Assembly: GCA_020859985.1 (NCBI GenBank)
Contig: JAJBVD010000006.1
Span: 80,978 to 144,977 of the forward strand
Source: Clostridiales bacterium
Lineage (GTDB): Bacteria > Bacillota > Clostridia > Lachnospirales > Lachnospiraceae
Length of the DNA: 64,000 nt
Direction of reading: 5' to 3'
Part shown: positions 7,653 through 16,646 of the stretch, one piece after another
Layout: each line of letters begins with the position of its first letter
How positions within the stretch are numbered: the stretch's first letter is position 1
Position numbers and translations under genes: made by a program
The notes under the pieces: generated by a model
What the model was told of the DNA's origin: nothing
The model's input: only the letters and a program-made list of their open reading frames with translations
The model's database searches: none

Positions 7653-9269
7653 CTATATTGATCTTTCCCCGTAACGATGAGAGTACGGAAGTGTTACAAT
7701 GGTACACAGGAAAAACAGCATACAGTAGATTCCCCCGCCCGCGAGCAGACATGCAGGGGCGGGGATTTTTTGTCCCCAAAACAAAAGAAACAATAAGGCT
7801 GCTCCGCTGCCCAAAAGAGCCGGAAGCAGTGTTCGTATCAGAGTATCCGGGATGGCCATCGTCAGTATACCGTACTGCCGTAATGAAAAAAGAATGCAGA
7901 CCGTAAGAAGAAGTTCATCAAGCAGCATCCCGCACAGATATCCGTTCATTCCTTCGGCCGGAACCAGTCCGATGATGCACAGAAAGCGCAGCAGGAAACC
8001 AAGAAGGTTCCAGACCAGGATCCGGGAGGATTTTCCCAGACCATGGAGAACGCTCATCAGTGTTCCGCTGATATAGAAAAAAGGGCAGATGAAAGCAAGC
8101 CTGCGGATATAAATACCGGCCAGACGGCTGTGGAATACGGTGGTTCCCAGTGCCTCGCCAAACAGTAGAAATGCACCCAGACAAAAGCTTCCAATCAGCA
8201 GACTTCCAAGAAAAGTGGCGTTGACGGTACCCGCAAGCTGTGTGTCTTTGTGCAGAGCCTGTGCTTCAGAAACGGCTGGTAAAAGGAGCATCCCGAGTGC
8301 TGATGTGACAGCGGTCGGAAACAGGATCATCGGCAGGGACATTCCTGTCAGCGTCCCATATACGGAGAGTGCTTCGATGGAAGTCATCCCCGCACGGCGG
8401 AGCATTAGCGGAAGCAGGGCGGCCTCAATGGCCTGAAGGACGCAGAGCAGCATCCGGTTGAGCCCAAGCGGAGCGGATACAGTGAGAATGCGGCGTGCGG
8501 AAAACAGAAGAGAGCGTCGGGCATCCGGCAGCCACTTTGTGATGTGCTGGAATCTTTTCAAAACGGGAAGCAACCGATGAAATTCCTTTTGAGGGGATTC
8601 ATTCTGATGGCAGTGTTTTTTGCGGAAATCTCTTCTGCCCGATAAACAGATACATCCGGCGCAATACGCAGCGGAGACTGCTTCCCCTGCGATCTGTCCG
8701 AATATCATCAGTGCCGCACCGGGCTCGGTTCCGTTTTTTATGGAAAGCGTGTAAAGAAGCAGGACAGTTGCGATGCGGGCTAGTTGTTCCAGTATCTGGG
8801 CCAGTGCAGGAGGGACAATTCTTTTTATCCCCATAAAATAGCCGCAGATGCAGCTGCTCACCATCTGGAAGGGCAGCGAGAAAGCCATAAGTTTCAAAAG
8901 TATGGTGCAGGAGTCTTCGTGCAGGAATGTTCCGGCAACCAGCGGTGCGCAAAAGTACAGCACTGCAAAGATCAGCAGGGACGAGGAGACAGAGAGAAAA
9001 AGACCCGCAATAAGAATTTTTCGGGCACCCTTCAAATCTTCTCTTGCCCGATATTCAGCGACAAATTTAGAAAGGGCGCTTTGTACTCCTCCGCCGCAAA
9101 GTGCGGTGCAAAAAGAGTACACCGGTATCGCGAGCTGATAGAGTCCGATCTGGGCTGCACCGATCGTTCTTGAAAGAAATATTTTATAAAAAAATCCTGC
9201 GAACCGCGCTAGCAGTCCCATGACGGTCAGAAGAAGGGTTCCTTTGATGAGATAGTGTTTCTGGTTCAT
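7653..9269 (-). CDS. SpoVB-like polysaccharide/lipid flippase (MOP superfamily)
   Basis: A 538-residue polytopic membrane protein with about 12-14 hydrophobic helices. The N-terminal stretch GLLARFAGFFYKIFLSR followed by IGAAQIGLYQLAIPVYSF and GGGVQSALSKFVAEY is characteristic of stage V sporulation protein B and related MurJ/Wzx-like exporters. These flip lipid-linked cell-wall or cortex precursors. The gene is monocistronic on the minus strand, convergent with the GH5 gene and divergent from the Fic gene. An AAAGGT ribosome site lies just upstream of the ATG. Whether it acts in sporulation or in another polysaccharide pathway cannot be told here; Lachnospiraceae often carry several paralogs. 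Confidence 0.85.
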   Translation of the reverse strand: MNQKHYLIKGTLLLTVMGLLARFAGFFYKIFLSRTIGAAQIGLYQLAIPVYSFCTALCGGGVQSALSKFVAEYRAREDLKGARKILIAGLFLSVSSSLLIFAVLYFCAPLVAGTFLHEDSCTILLKLMAFSLPFQMVSSCICGYFMGIKRIVPPALAQILEQLARIATVLLLYTLSIKNGTEPGAALMIFGQIAGEAVSAAYCAGCICLSGRRDFRKKHCHQNESPQKEFHRLLPVLKRFQHITKWLPDARRSLLFSARRILTVSAPLGLNRMLLCVLQAIEAALLPLMLRRAGMTSIEALSVYGTLTGMSLPMILFPTAVTSALGMLLLPAVSEAQALHKDTQLAGTVNATFLGSLLIGSFCLGAFLLFGEALGTTVFHSRLAGIYIRRLAFICPFFYISGTLMSVLHGLGKSSRILVWNLLGFLLRFLCIIGLVPAEGMNGYLCGMLLDELLLTVCILFSLRQYGILTMAIPDTLIRTLLPALLGSGAALLFLLFWGQKIPAPACLLAGGGIYCMLFFLCTIVTLPYSHRYGERSI

Positions 9270-9385
9270 AGAACGGGTACCTTTGCGGAGACTTATTTTA
9301 AACTATGCTTGGAGCGCCGGCTTTCAGAACAGATTCATGTCTGGACAGGAAATATTCTGCTGTATGCAGCTTTTATGGATGAAAG

Positions 9386-9447
9386 TTTGCCGATATCGGC
9401 AAAAATACTCTGTTTTCACGTCAGAATTGCATTGATATTTTGCCGAT
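9386..9447 (+). promoter_or_regulatory. Perfect 18-bp palindrome plus repeated half-site upstream of the Fic gene
   Basis: TTTGCCGATATCGGCAAA (9386-9403) is a perfect palindrome, and its half TTTTGCCGATA recurs at 9437-9447, about 50 bases downstream, close to a TAGACT/TAATAG -10-like stretch. This is the layout of an operator with a promoter-proximal second site. The Fic protein has a DNA-binding head, so self-control is a plausible guess. Confidence 0.6.
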
Positions 9448-9512
9448 AAACTGGTAGACTAATAGAAAAGCACTGTGAAGATACGGAACTCTTGTGAAAG
9501 AAGGTGAGTCAC

Positions 9513-10406
9513 ATGAAATATCTGAGTGTTTCCGAGGTGGCACAAAAATGGAATATATCGGAGCGAAGTGTCAGAAACTATTGCTCGCAGGGACGTATTC
9601 CGGATGCCTTTTTAACCGGTAAAACCTGGAATATTCCTGAAAATGCAGAAAAGCCCGTGCGGGTGAATGCTCATGAGAATAAAGCAAAAACATTATCAGA
9701 ACATTTGAAAAGTGAAAAGCAAAACAGAGAAAAGGGCGGAATTTATCATAAGATTCAGATTGAACTGACCTACAACTCCAACCATATGGAAGGAAGCAGG
9801 CTGACGCACGATCAGACCCGCTATATTTATGAAACAAATACGATTGGCGCCAACTCAGATGCAATAAATGTGGATGACATTCTGGAGACAGTAAACCACT
9901 TTCGCTGCATCGACCTGATCATAGACACTGCCAATTTGCCGGTCAGCGAAAAGCTGATAAAGCAGCTTCATTTGATTCTGAAGACCGGAACCAGAGACAG
10001 CAGAAAGGACTGGTTTGCTGTCGGCGATTACAAGAAGCTTCCCAATGAAGTCGGAGGGAAGGAAACCGTTGTTCCGGAAGACGTGCCTTTTCAGATGAGG
10101 CAGCTGATTGCTGAATATAATTCGGCAGAATCGAAGACCTTTGAGGAGATACTGGATTTTCATTACAGGTTTGAAAGCATTCATCCATTTCAGGATGGCA
10201 ATGGCCGGGTGGGGCGTCTGATTATGTTTAAGGAATGCCTGAAGAACAACATCGTCCCGTTTATCATAGAGGATGACCTGAAGATGTTTTATTACCGCGG
10301 TCTGGCTAACTGGAAGACGGAGAAGGGTTATCTTACAGATACATGTCTGACTGCGCAGGATCGTTTCAAGGCGTATCTTGATTATTTCCGTATAGCATAT
10401 GAATAA
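9513..10406 (+). CDS. Fic family AMP-transferase with N-terminal helix-turn-helix
   Basis: A 297-residue protein likely to transfer AMP (or another phosphate group) to target proteins. Residues 1-46 form an excisionase/MerR-like DNA-binding domain (YLSVSEVAQKWNISERSVRN). The catalytic Fic motif HPFQDGNGRVGR is at 224-235 with all key residues present. Residues 89-94 read SNHMEG, which fits the S-x3-E-G inhibitory motif, placing this in the class where the blocking helix lies N-terminal to the Fic core. ATG 9513 was chosen because AAGGTGAG lies just before it. No separate antitoxin gene is adjacent, consistent with the built-in inhibitor. A palindrome upstream may be its own operator. Confidence 0.9.
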   Translation: MKYLSVSEVAQKWNISERSVRNYCSQGRIPDAFLTGKTWNIPENAEKPVRVNAHENKAKTLSEHLKSEKQNREKGGIYHKIQIELTYNSNHMEGSRLTHDQTRYIYETNTIGANSDAINVDDILETVNHFRCIDLIIDTANLPVSEKLIKQLHLILKTGTRDSRKDWFAVGDYKKLPNEVGGKETVVPEDVPFQMRQLIAEYNSAESKTFEEILDFHYRFESIHPFQDGNGRVGRLIMFKECLKNNIVPFIIEDDLKMFYYRGLANWKTEKGYLTDTCLTAQDRFKAYLDYFRIAYE

Positions 10407-10540
10407 CGACTGACCATTGTCGGGCGATTTCACATGATGAGGTTCGTTATCTGAGAAGATATATTTAAAATCGCGTGCAGCAGAATGGATGACAACAATG
10501 AAAAAATCTGGTACACTATGCGGTGAATATGAAGACACGA

Positions 10541-10568
10541 TTGAACGATTCTGTTCATAGAATATAGG
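10541..10568 (+). promoter_or_regulatory. Predicted promoter of the iscR-nifS-mnmA genes
   Basis: TTGAAC (10541-10546) and TATAGG (10563-10568) are spaced by 16 bases, about 55 bases before the regulator start. An inverted repeat GAAC-N6-GTTC (10543-10556) lies in the spacer and could be a regulator site. Confidence 0.5.
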
Positions 10569-10623
10569 AAACAGCTGTGAATAAAGAAGAACAGAGTGAA
10601 CGGATATCATAATGGAGGGCGGT

Positions 10624-11094
10624 ATGAAGCTTTCAACAAAAGGGCGTTATGGCCTGCGCGCGATGGTAGATCTGGCGCTGAACAGTGAGACGGAAGCAGT
10701 CTCAATCAGCAGTATATCGGAACGGCAGGAGATATCAGAGAGTTATCTGGAGCAGCTGATCGCGAAGCTGCGGCGTGCAGGTTTGGTTGCGAGCACGCGC
10801 GGCGTGCAGGGCGGATACCGACTGACTCGTCCCGCGGATCAGATTACAGTCGGTGATGTGCTGCGGGCACTGGAAGGCGATATGCGTGCCGTCGACTGCA
10901 ACGCATTCAATGAAGAAGGCTGTGAGGGCGCGGATCTGTGCGTGACAAAGTATGTCTGGCAGCGGATCAATGAGAGCATTGACCGGGCGGTGGATGAAAT
11001 TTATATCAGCCAGCTGGTGGAAGAAAGCCGAAAAGTGATGGAATACAGCCGGGAGCATCCGGAGGAATGTGCAGAAAAACATTGTAACGGATAG
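10624..11094 (+). CDS. iscR: Rrf2/IscR-type iron-sulfur-responsive regulator
   Basis: A 156-residue winged-helix regulator. The N-terminus MKLSTKGRYGLRAMVDLAL is the family signature, and the recognition region includes ISESYLEQLIAKLRRAGLV and GVQGGYRL. Three cysteines at 92, 100 and 106 match the cluster-binding positions of IscR, suggesting it senses an Fe-S cluster; two more cysteines lie at the C-terminus. ATG 10624 follows GGAGGGCGG; a start 12 bases earlier would disrupt the family N-terminus. It sits directly upstream of a cysteine desulfurase and mnmA, the usual partners. The name is by similarity; CymR-like cysteine control is the alternative, but CymR lacks this three-Cys pattern. 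Confidence 0.9.
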   Translation: MKLSTKGRYGLRAMVDLALNSETEAVSISSISERQEISESYLEQLIAKLRRAGLVASTRGVQGGYRLTRPADQITVGDVLRALEGDMRAVDCNAFNEEGCEGADLCVTKYVWQRINESIDRAVDEIYISQLVEESRKVMEYSREHPEECAEKHCNG

Positions 11095-11232
11095 CAGTGC
11101 CGGGCAGCAATGAATCAGCCCGATGCCTGAAAATATTGCGTGTGAAACAGGCTGCACCTCACTGAACAGCTGCAATTTGCGAATGATATGACACAGCACT
11201 GTAATAGAACGAAGCGTAACAGGGAGAGCTAT

Positions 11233-12486
11233 ATGGATAAATTCATATATCTGGATAATGCGGCGACGACAAGAACGTCGCCGGCTGTCGTTGAAGCGAT
11301 GCTTCCTTATTTTAGTGAGTATTACGGCAACGCTTCCGGCATTTACAGCATTGGAGTAAAAAGCAAGGAAGCAATCAGCGAAAGCCGTGAGATCATTGCC
11401 TCCACACTTGGCGCAAGACCGGAGGAGATTTATTTTACCGGGGGAGGCTCAGAGTCTGATAACTGGGCGTTGAAGGCGACGGCGGAAGCATTCGGCATGG
11501 GGATGCGGGAACCGAAAACCGGTGGTTTACGAAAAAGCGGATATGAGAAATTACTGCCGGAGGATCCGGCTCCGGTAAGAAATCATATCATTACCACAAA
11601 GATCGAGCACCACGCAATCCTGCACACCTGCGAATACCTGCAAAAACAGGGAATCGAGGTGACATATTTAAATGTCGATGAAAACGGTCTGGTGAGACCG
11701 GAGGAGCTGGAGCGTGCGATCCGGCCGGAGACTTTTTTGATCTCTGTAATGTTCGCCAACAATGAGGTCGGTACGATCCAGCCAATCCGTGAGATCGGGG
11801 AGATTGCGAAAAAGCATGGAATTCTTTTTCACACGGACGCGGTGCAGGCGTACGGACACCTGCCCATCAATGTGGAGGAACTGCATATTGACATGCTGAG
11901 CGCGAGCGCCCACAAGCTGAATGGGCCGAAGGGCGTCGGCTTTCTCTATATCCGGCGCAATCTCCGCATCTCCTCATTTATCCACGGGGGCGCGCAGGAG
12001 CGCAAACGGCGAGCCGGTACGGAAAATGTGCCTGGCATCGTGGGCTTTGGTCAGGCGGCAAAGGATGCGTTTGAAACGATGGAGCAGCGTAACGCGTATG
12101 AGACAGAGCTTCGGGATTATCTGATTGCCCGCATACTGAAAGAGATTCCCTATTCCCGCCTCAACGGACACCGCACAAAGCGCCTTTCGAACAACGCGAA
12201 TTTCAGCTTCCAGTTTGTGGAAGGTGAAACGCTGCTGATCATGCTGGACATGGAAGGAATCTGCGGTTCCAGCGGTTCCGCATGTACCTCGGGTTCTCTG
12301 GATCCGTCCCATGTGCTTTTATCTCTCGGGCTGCCGGAAGACCTTGCGCATGGCTCTCTGCGTCTGACTCTGAGCGCGGAGACGACCAGGGAAGAAATTG
12401 ATATGGCTGTGGAGACGATAAAAAAGATTGTGGAACGGCTGCGGAGTATGTCGCCGCAGTATGAGGATTTCTGCCGGCGAATGTGA
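11233..12486 (+). CDS. nifS: Cysteine desulfurase (NifS/IscS family)
   Basis: A 417-residue PLP enzyme that removes sulfur from L-cysteine and passes it on as a persulfide. The start is ATG 11233 ([17 protein letters not shown]) with AGGGAGAG upstream. The PLP lysine is Lys228 in [12 protein letters not shown], the cofactor-stacking His is in KIEHHAI, and the sulfur-carrying Cys351 lies in [18 protein letters not shown]. There is an insertion of about 25 residues (88-114) between two core segments, not typical of bacterial IscS. It lies between iscR and mnmA, so it likely supplies sulfur for tRNA thiolation and perhaps for Fe-S clusters. Confidence 0.93.
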   Translation: MDKFIYLDNAATTRTSPAVVEAMLPYFSEYYGNASGIYSIGVKSKEAISESREIIASTLGARPEEIYFTGGGSESDNWALKATAEAFGMGMREPKTGGLRKSGYEKLLPEDPAPVRNHIITTKIEHHAILHTCEYLQKQGIEVTYLNVDENGLVRPEELERAIRPETFLISVMFANNEVGTIQPIREIGEIAKKHGILFHTDAVQAYGHLPINVEELHIDMLSASAHKLNGPKGVGFLYIRRNLRISSFIHGGAQERKRRAGTENVPGIVGFGQAAKDAFETMEQRNAYETELRDYLIARILKEIPYSRLNGHRTKRLSNNANFSFQFVEGETLLIMLDMEGICGSSGSACTSGSLDPSHVLLSLGLPEDLAHGSLRLTLSAETTREEIDMAVETIKKIVERLRSMSPQYEDFCRRM

Positions 12487-12631
12487 GAAATTGTATTTTC
12501 GTATTTTTAATTTTAGCTGTGAACCTTTTTACCTGACATCAGGATTGCAAAGAAATTTTTGCGAAACAGCTGAAAAGTTTTGCAGACGCATACAGCAAAA
12601 AACGTTCAATTTACATGGAGCATGTACAGTT

Positions 12632-13720
12632 ATGGATAAGAAAAAAGTCGTCGTCGGCATGTCCGGCGGAGTGGATTCGTCCGTAGCCGCGTATCTTTTA
12701 AAAGAAGCGGGCTATGACGTGATCGGCGTGACGATGGAGATCTGGCCGGAGGAATCCGGAGAGGATATGAGCCTGCACGGAGGCTGCTGCGGTTTAAGTG
12801 CTTCGCAGGATGCCGCGCGTGTGGCGCAGAAGCTGGGAATTCCGCATTATGTCATGAATTTTCGGGAGGAATTCCGTGAAAACGTGATCGATTATTTTAT
12901 GGAAGAATATCTGGCGGGCCGCACGCCGAACCCCTGCATCGCATGCAACCGCTATGTAAAGTGGGAATCTCTGCTCAAACGAAGCCTGATGCTCGGTGCG
13001 GACTATATTGCGACCGGGCATTATGCGCGTGTGGAGCAGCTGCCAAACGGCAGATATGCGATCCGGCGTTCCGTGACGGCCACGAAGGATCAGACCTATG
13101 CGCTTTACAACCTGACACAGGAGCAGCTTTCCCACACTCTCATGCCGGTCGGAGAGTATGAAAAGCCGGAGATTCGCGCGATTGCAGAACAGCTTAACCT
13201 TCCTGTTGCGCATAAGCCGGACAGTCAGGAGATCTGCTTTGTTCCGGATCAGGATTATGCCGGTTTTATTGAGAAAAACAGCGGCCGAATAATCCGGCCG
13301 GGCAATTTTGTGACAGTAGACGGTACCATACTCGGACAGCATAAGGGCATCACGCATTATACGATCGGGCAGCGCAAAGGCCTGAATCTGGCGATGGGGC
13401 ATCCGGTCTTTGTGACGGAGATCCGGCCGGAGACGAACGAGGTCGTTATCGGTGAGGCGGAGGATGTCTTTACCGACCGACTCGTCTGCGACCATCTGAA
13501 TTTCATGAGCATACCCGACCTGCAGGACACGCTTCGTGTGATTGCAAAGATCCGCTACAATCATGCCGGAGCCCCTGCCCGGGTAAGCCGGATATCAGAG
13601 GATCGGGCGGAGGTCGTTTTTGACGAGCCGGTCCGCGCCGTCACACCTGGACAGGCCGTTGTGTTTTATGACGAAGATTATGTCGTCGGAGGCGGAACTA
13701 TTTTACGACCTTTTGTGTGA
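12632..13720 (+). CDS. mnmA: tRNA-specific 2-thiouridylase MnmA
   Basis: A 362-residue enzyme that thiolates uridine 34 of Lys, Glu and Gln tRNAs. The ATP pyrophosphatase loop SGGVDSS is at 11-17. The catalytic cysteine lies in the [14 protein letters not shown] segment (Cys105 in the CN motif), and its partner Cys is in [18 protein letters not shown] and TKDQTYALY, which bind tRNA and ATP, are also present. The start ATG 12632 gives the standard N-terminus [13 protein letters not shown]; reading further upstream would run into the desulfurase gene. The gene follows nifS after 145 bases, and the pair is a common functional unit. Confidence 0.96.
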   Translation: MDKKKVVVGMSGGVDSSVAAYLLKEAGYDVIGVTMEIWPEESGEDMSLHGGCCGLSASQDAARVAQKLGIPHYVMNFREEFRENVIDYFMEEYLAGRTPNPCIACNRYVKWESLLKRSLMLGADYIATGHYARVEQLPNGRYAIRRSVTATKDQTYALYNLTQEQLSHTLMPVGEYEKPEIRAIAEQLNLPVAHKPDSQEICFVPDQDYAGFIEKNSGRIIRPGNFVTVDGTILGQHKGITHYTIGQRKGLNLAMGHPVFVTEIRPETNEVVIGEAEDVFTDRLVCDHLNFMSIPDLQDTLRVIAKIRYNHAGAPARVSRISEDRAEVVFDEPVRAVTPGQAVVFYDEDYVVGGGTILRPFV

Positions 13721-13728
13721 CAAAGGTC

Positions 13729-13757
13729 TTGCAATTTTTGACGAAACACGTTAATAT
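13729..13757 (+). promoter_or_regulatory. Predicted sigma-A promoter of the decarboxylase operon
   Basis: TTGCAA (13729-13734), a 17-base spacer and TAATAT (13752-13757) lie right after mnmA. This gives a leader of about 60 bases before the carboxyltransferase start and separates the sulfur operon from the decarboxylase operon. Confidence 0.6.
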
Positions 13758-13824
13758 AGAAATTGTGTATTTGGGGAACGGATACAAAATTCATAATAAC
13801 TTTGGACAGGAAATGGAGGGCCAA

Positions 13825-15264
13825 ATGATGAGTATTACAGAGCAAAACATGGCGGGCAAGCGAATTTCATCCCTGCTTGACGACAACAGTTTTGTAGAGA
13901 TTGGCGGGTACGTGACTGCCAGAAGCACGGACTTCAACATGCCCCAGACTGAGACGCCCGGAGACGGCGTGATCACTGGCTATGGTGTGATTGACGGACA
14001 TCTGGTATACGTATACAGCCAGGACGCATCCGTTTTGGGCGGATCAATCGGAGAGATGCACGCAAAGAAGATTGCCGGACTGTATGATCTGGCGATGAAG
14101 ACGGGCGCACCGGTGATCGGACTTCTTGACAGCGCAGGACTGCGGCTGCAGGAGGCGACAGACGCGCTGAATGCGTTTGGTGAGATTTATCAGAAGCAGG
14201 CGCTTGCGTCAGGCGTGATTCCTCAGATCACAGCAGTGTTTGGAAGATGCGGCGGCGGACTTGCCCTGATTCCGGGACTGACGGACTTTACATTTATGGA
14301 AGGTGAGAAAGCAGAACTGTTCGTGAACTCACCGAACGCGCTTCCGGGCAATACGAAGGAGAAGTGCGATACATCTGCTGCGAAGTTCCAGAGCGAGGAG
14401 ACCGGTCTGGTTGACTTTGTGGGTACCGAGGAGGAGATCCTTGGCAACATCCGTGCGCTGGTATGTATGCTTCCGGCGAACAATGAGGATGACCTTTCTT
14501 ATGAGGAGTGCACCGATGAGCTGAACCGTGCGTGCGCGGATCTGGCGAATGCCGTCGGCGATACTTCCATTCTGCTGTCCAATATCGCGGACAACAATTT
14601 GTTTGTAGAAGTAAAAGAAGCTTATGCTCCGGATATGGTGACCGGCTTCCTGCGTTTGAACGGTACGACGGTCGGCGCTGTGGCGAACCGTTCGGAGATT
14701 TACGATGAGCAGGGCGAGGTAGTGAGCACGTTTGATAGCGTGATCAGCGCACGCGGAGCGGAGAAAGCGGCAGAGTTCGTTTCCTTCTGCGACGCATTTG
14801 AGATTCCGGTACTGACCCTGACGAACGCGACCGGCTTCAAGGCGAGCAAATGCACCGAGAAGAAGATCGCCAAGGCAGCGGCAAAGCTGACCGCGGCATT
14901 TGCGAACGCGACCGTGCCGAAGGTAAATGTGATCATTGGCAAGGCATTCGGCAGTGCCTATGTAGTGATGAACAGTAAGGCGATCGGCGCGGATATGACC
15001 TTTGCATGGAAGGATGCGCAGATCGGTATGATGGACGCGCAGCTCGCTTCCAAGATCATGTACGCGGGCGAGGATGCCAAAGTGATCAATGAAAAGGCAG
15101 CGGAATATGCTTCCCTGCAGTCCAGCGCCCTCTCTGCTGCGAAGAGAGGCTATGTAGACAACATCATCGACGCCGAGGATACCAGAAAGTATGTGATCGG
15201 CGCGTTTGAGATGTTGTATACAAAGAGAGAGGACGGCCCCTCCAGAAAACACGGAACAGTATAA
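13825..15264 (+). CDS. Acyl-CoA carboxyltransferase, MmdA-type
   Basis: A 479-residue carboxyltransferase of the crotonase fold, related to the alpha subunit of methylmalonyl-CoA decarboxylase and the 12S subunit of transcarboxylase. Visible features include GVITGYGVIDGHLVYVYSQD, GSIGEMHAKKIAGLYDLAMK, the oxyanion segment FGRCGGGLALIPGLTDF and a second half with AFGSAYVVMNSKAIGADM. ATG 13825 (or 13828) follows TGGAGGG; longer reading adds residues unlike the family. It heads an operon with an OadG-like protein, a biotin carrier, OadB and an OadA-type carboxyltransferase. The exact acyl-CoA (methylmalonyl- or malonyl-CoA) cannot be read from the sequence. Confidence 0.88.
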   Translation: MMSITEQNMAGKRISSLLDDNSFVEIGGYVTARSTDFNMPQTETPGDGVITGYGVIDGHLVYVYSQDASVLGGSIGEMHAKKIAGLYDLAMKTGAPVIGLLDSAGLRLQEATDALNAFGEIYQKQALASGVIPQITAVFGRCGGGLALIPGLTDFTFMEGEKAELFVNSPNALPGNTKEKCDTSAAKFQSEETGLVDFVGTEEEILGNIRALVCMLPANNEDDLSYEECTDELNRACADLANAVGDTSILLSNIADNNLFVEVKEAYAPDMVTGFLRLNGTTVGAVANRSEIYDEQGEVVSTFDSVISARGAEKAAEFVSFCDAFEIPVLTLTNATGFKASKCTEKKIAKAAAKLTAAFANATVPKVNVIIGKAFGSAYVVMNSKAIGADMTFAWKDAQIGMMDAQLASKIMYAGEDAKVINEKAAEYASLQSSALSAAKRGYVDNIIDAEDTRKYVIGAFEMLYTKREDGPSRKHGTV

Positions 15265-15278
15265 GCGAGGTGATACAG

Positions 15279-16208
15279 ATGAAACTTAGATTAAAAGCGA
15301 TATTGCTGGCGCTTGGACTTACTGTTTCCGCTTTTTCCATGGGCGTATGTGCGGAGGAAGAGACGGATGCGGCAGAGCAGGTGACGGAAGCGGCTGAGAC
15401 GGAAGCGGCGGAAGATGCGGAGGCAGATTCCGAAGATGCGGAAGAAGAGACCGCGGCTGAGGGTGAGACTGAGGCGGAGACCGAAGAATCCATGACAGCC
15501 GAGGAATATTACTCTCAGCTGATCGATAATTATCTGGCTCAGATCGACACCTGGACGGACGAGCAGGTAGATTCCTACATGGAGAGCGAGGATTCTGTTA
15601 CGGCTCTGATTGCTTACAACTGGAATACCGTGAAGTCTGAGCTTGGCGATTATGTAGAAGTGACAGGAATCACTGACGTGGAGTCCTCAGCGGACGGCTA
15701 TGGTGGCACGATCGTGGCTACGGCGGATTATGAAGGCGTCAGCAAGGGCGGCACGGTTACCGTGACTTTGTCTTATGAGTACACATATTCTTCCACCTAT
15801 GGGCAGTATGTGATGAACCTGACTGACCTTACCTGGGATGTGGATTATACGCTCGGTGTGATGATGCAGAAGGCGGCAATGAATACTGTGATGGGCATCT
15901 GCATCGTATTTGTGATGCTGGCGTTCTTAAGCTTCCTGATCAGCAAGATCCACTATATTCCGGAAGCGCTCGAGGCGCGGAAGAAGGGCAAGGAAGAGCC
16001 TGCACCGGCACCAAAACCTGCAGCAGCACCGGCTCCGGCAGTGGAAGAAGCAGTGGAGGTGAATCCTGCGGATGATCTGGAACTGATCGCAGTCATCACG
16101 GCAGCGATCGCAGCGGCGCGTGAAGAGGATTCGACAGTAAATACCGGCGACGCATATGTCGTTCGTTCGATTAAAAAAGTAAACAACAGAAACTGGCGCA
16201 GAGCCTGA
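15279..16208 (+). CDS. OadG-like sodium-pump subunit with extracytoplasmic domain
   Basis: A 309-residue fusion-like protein. Residues 1-25 are a signal peptide (ending GVCAEE), followed by an Ala/Glu-rich acidic stretch to about 75 and a folded extracytoplasmic domain of about 120 residues. A membrane helix (TVMGICIVFVMLAFLSFLIS) comes next. The cytoplasmic tail has a Pro/Ala linker and the OadG-type end LIAVITAAIAAA ... YVVRSIKKVNNRNWRRA. OadG normally is about 80-100 residues and anchors the decarboxylase complex, so the long outer domain is an addition of unknown role. GCGAGGTG precedes the ATG. It follows the carboxyltransferase by 14 bases. Confidence 0.82.
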   Translation: MKLRLKAILLALGLTVSAFSMGVCAEEETDAAEQVTEAAETEAAEDAEADSEDAEEETAAEGETEAETEESMTAEEYYSQLIDNYLAQIDTWTDEQVDSYMESEDSVTALIAYNWNTVKSELGDYVEVTGITDVESSADGYGGTIVATADYEGVSKGGTVTVTLSYEYTYSSTYGQYVMNLTDLTWDVDYTLGVMMQKAAMNTVMGICIVFVMLAFLSFLISKIHYIPEALEARKKGKEEPAPAPKPAAAPAPAVEEAVEVNPADDLELIAVITAAIAAAREEDSTVNTGDAYVVRSIKKVNNRNWRRA

Positions 16209-16224
16209 ATACGGGAGGTTAATC

Positions 16225-16608
16225 ATGAAAACTTATACCATTACAGTAAACGGAAATGTCTATGATGTAACAGTAGAAGAAGGTACAGGCGCGGCGGCAG
16301 CTCCTGCAGCAGCGGCACCGAAGGCAGCGGCTCCGGCACCGAAGGCAGCGCCGGCACCGAAGGCAGCAGCACCGGCAGCGGGCGGCGCGGCAGGCGCAGT
16401 GAAAGTGACGGCTTCCGTACCGGGCAAGGTATTAAGTCTGGAAGCAAAAGTAGGCGACAGCGTGACCAAGGGACAGAACCTGATCATTCTGGAAGCCATG
16501 AAGATGGAGATTCCGGTCGTGGCTCCGCAGGATGGCACCGTGGCGAGCATGGATGTTGCCGTAGGCCAGTCAGTAGAGAACGGAGACGTTCTGGCTTCCC
16601 TGAACTAA
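16225..16608 (+). CDS. Biotin carboxyl carrier protein of the decarboxylase
   Basis: A 127-residue biotin carrier. The C-terminal lipoyl/biotinyl domain holds the biotinylation site EAMKME with Lys93, and the N-terminal part is joined by a flexible Ala/Pro/Lys linker (about 22-58) typical of GcdC/MmdC carriers. The linker is encoded by near-repeats of GCACCGAAGGCAGC. A GGGAGG ribosome site lies before the start. It would shuttle carboxyl groups between the two carboxyltransferases and the OadB membrane pump encoded around it. Confidence 0.95.
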   Translation: MKTYTITVNGNVYDVTVEEGTGAAAAPAAAAPKAAAPAPKAAPAPKAAAPAAGGAAGAVKVTASVPGKVLSLEAKVGDSVTKGQNLIILEAMKMEIPVVAPQDGTVASMDVAVGQSVENGDVLASLN

Positions 16609-16646
16609 TCCATCTTATGCAATCCTATTGACAGGGAGGTAATAAA

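Noticed and set aside
10543..10556. GAAC-N6-GTTC before iscR as a LexA box
   Set aside because: The spacing is six rather than four bases and the flanking C and G are missing.
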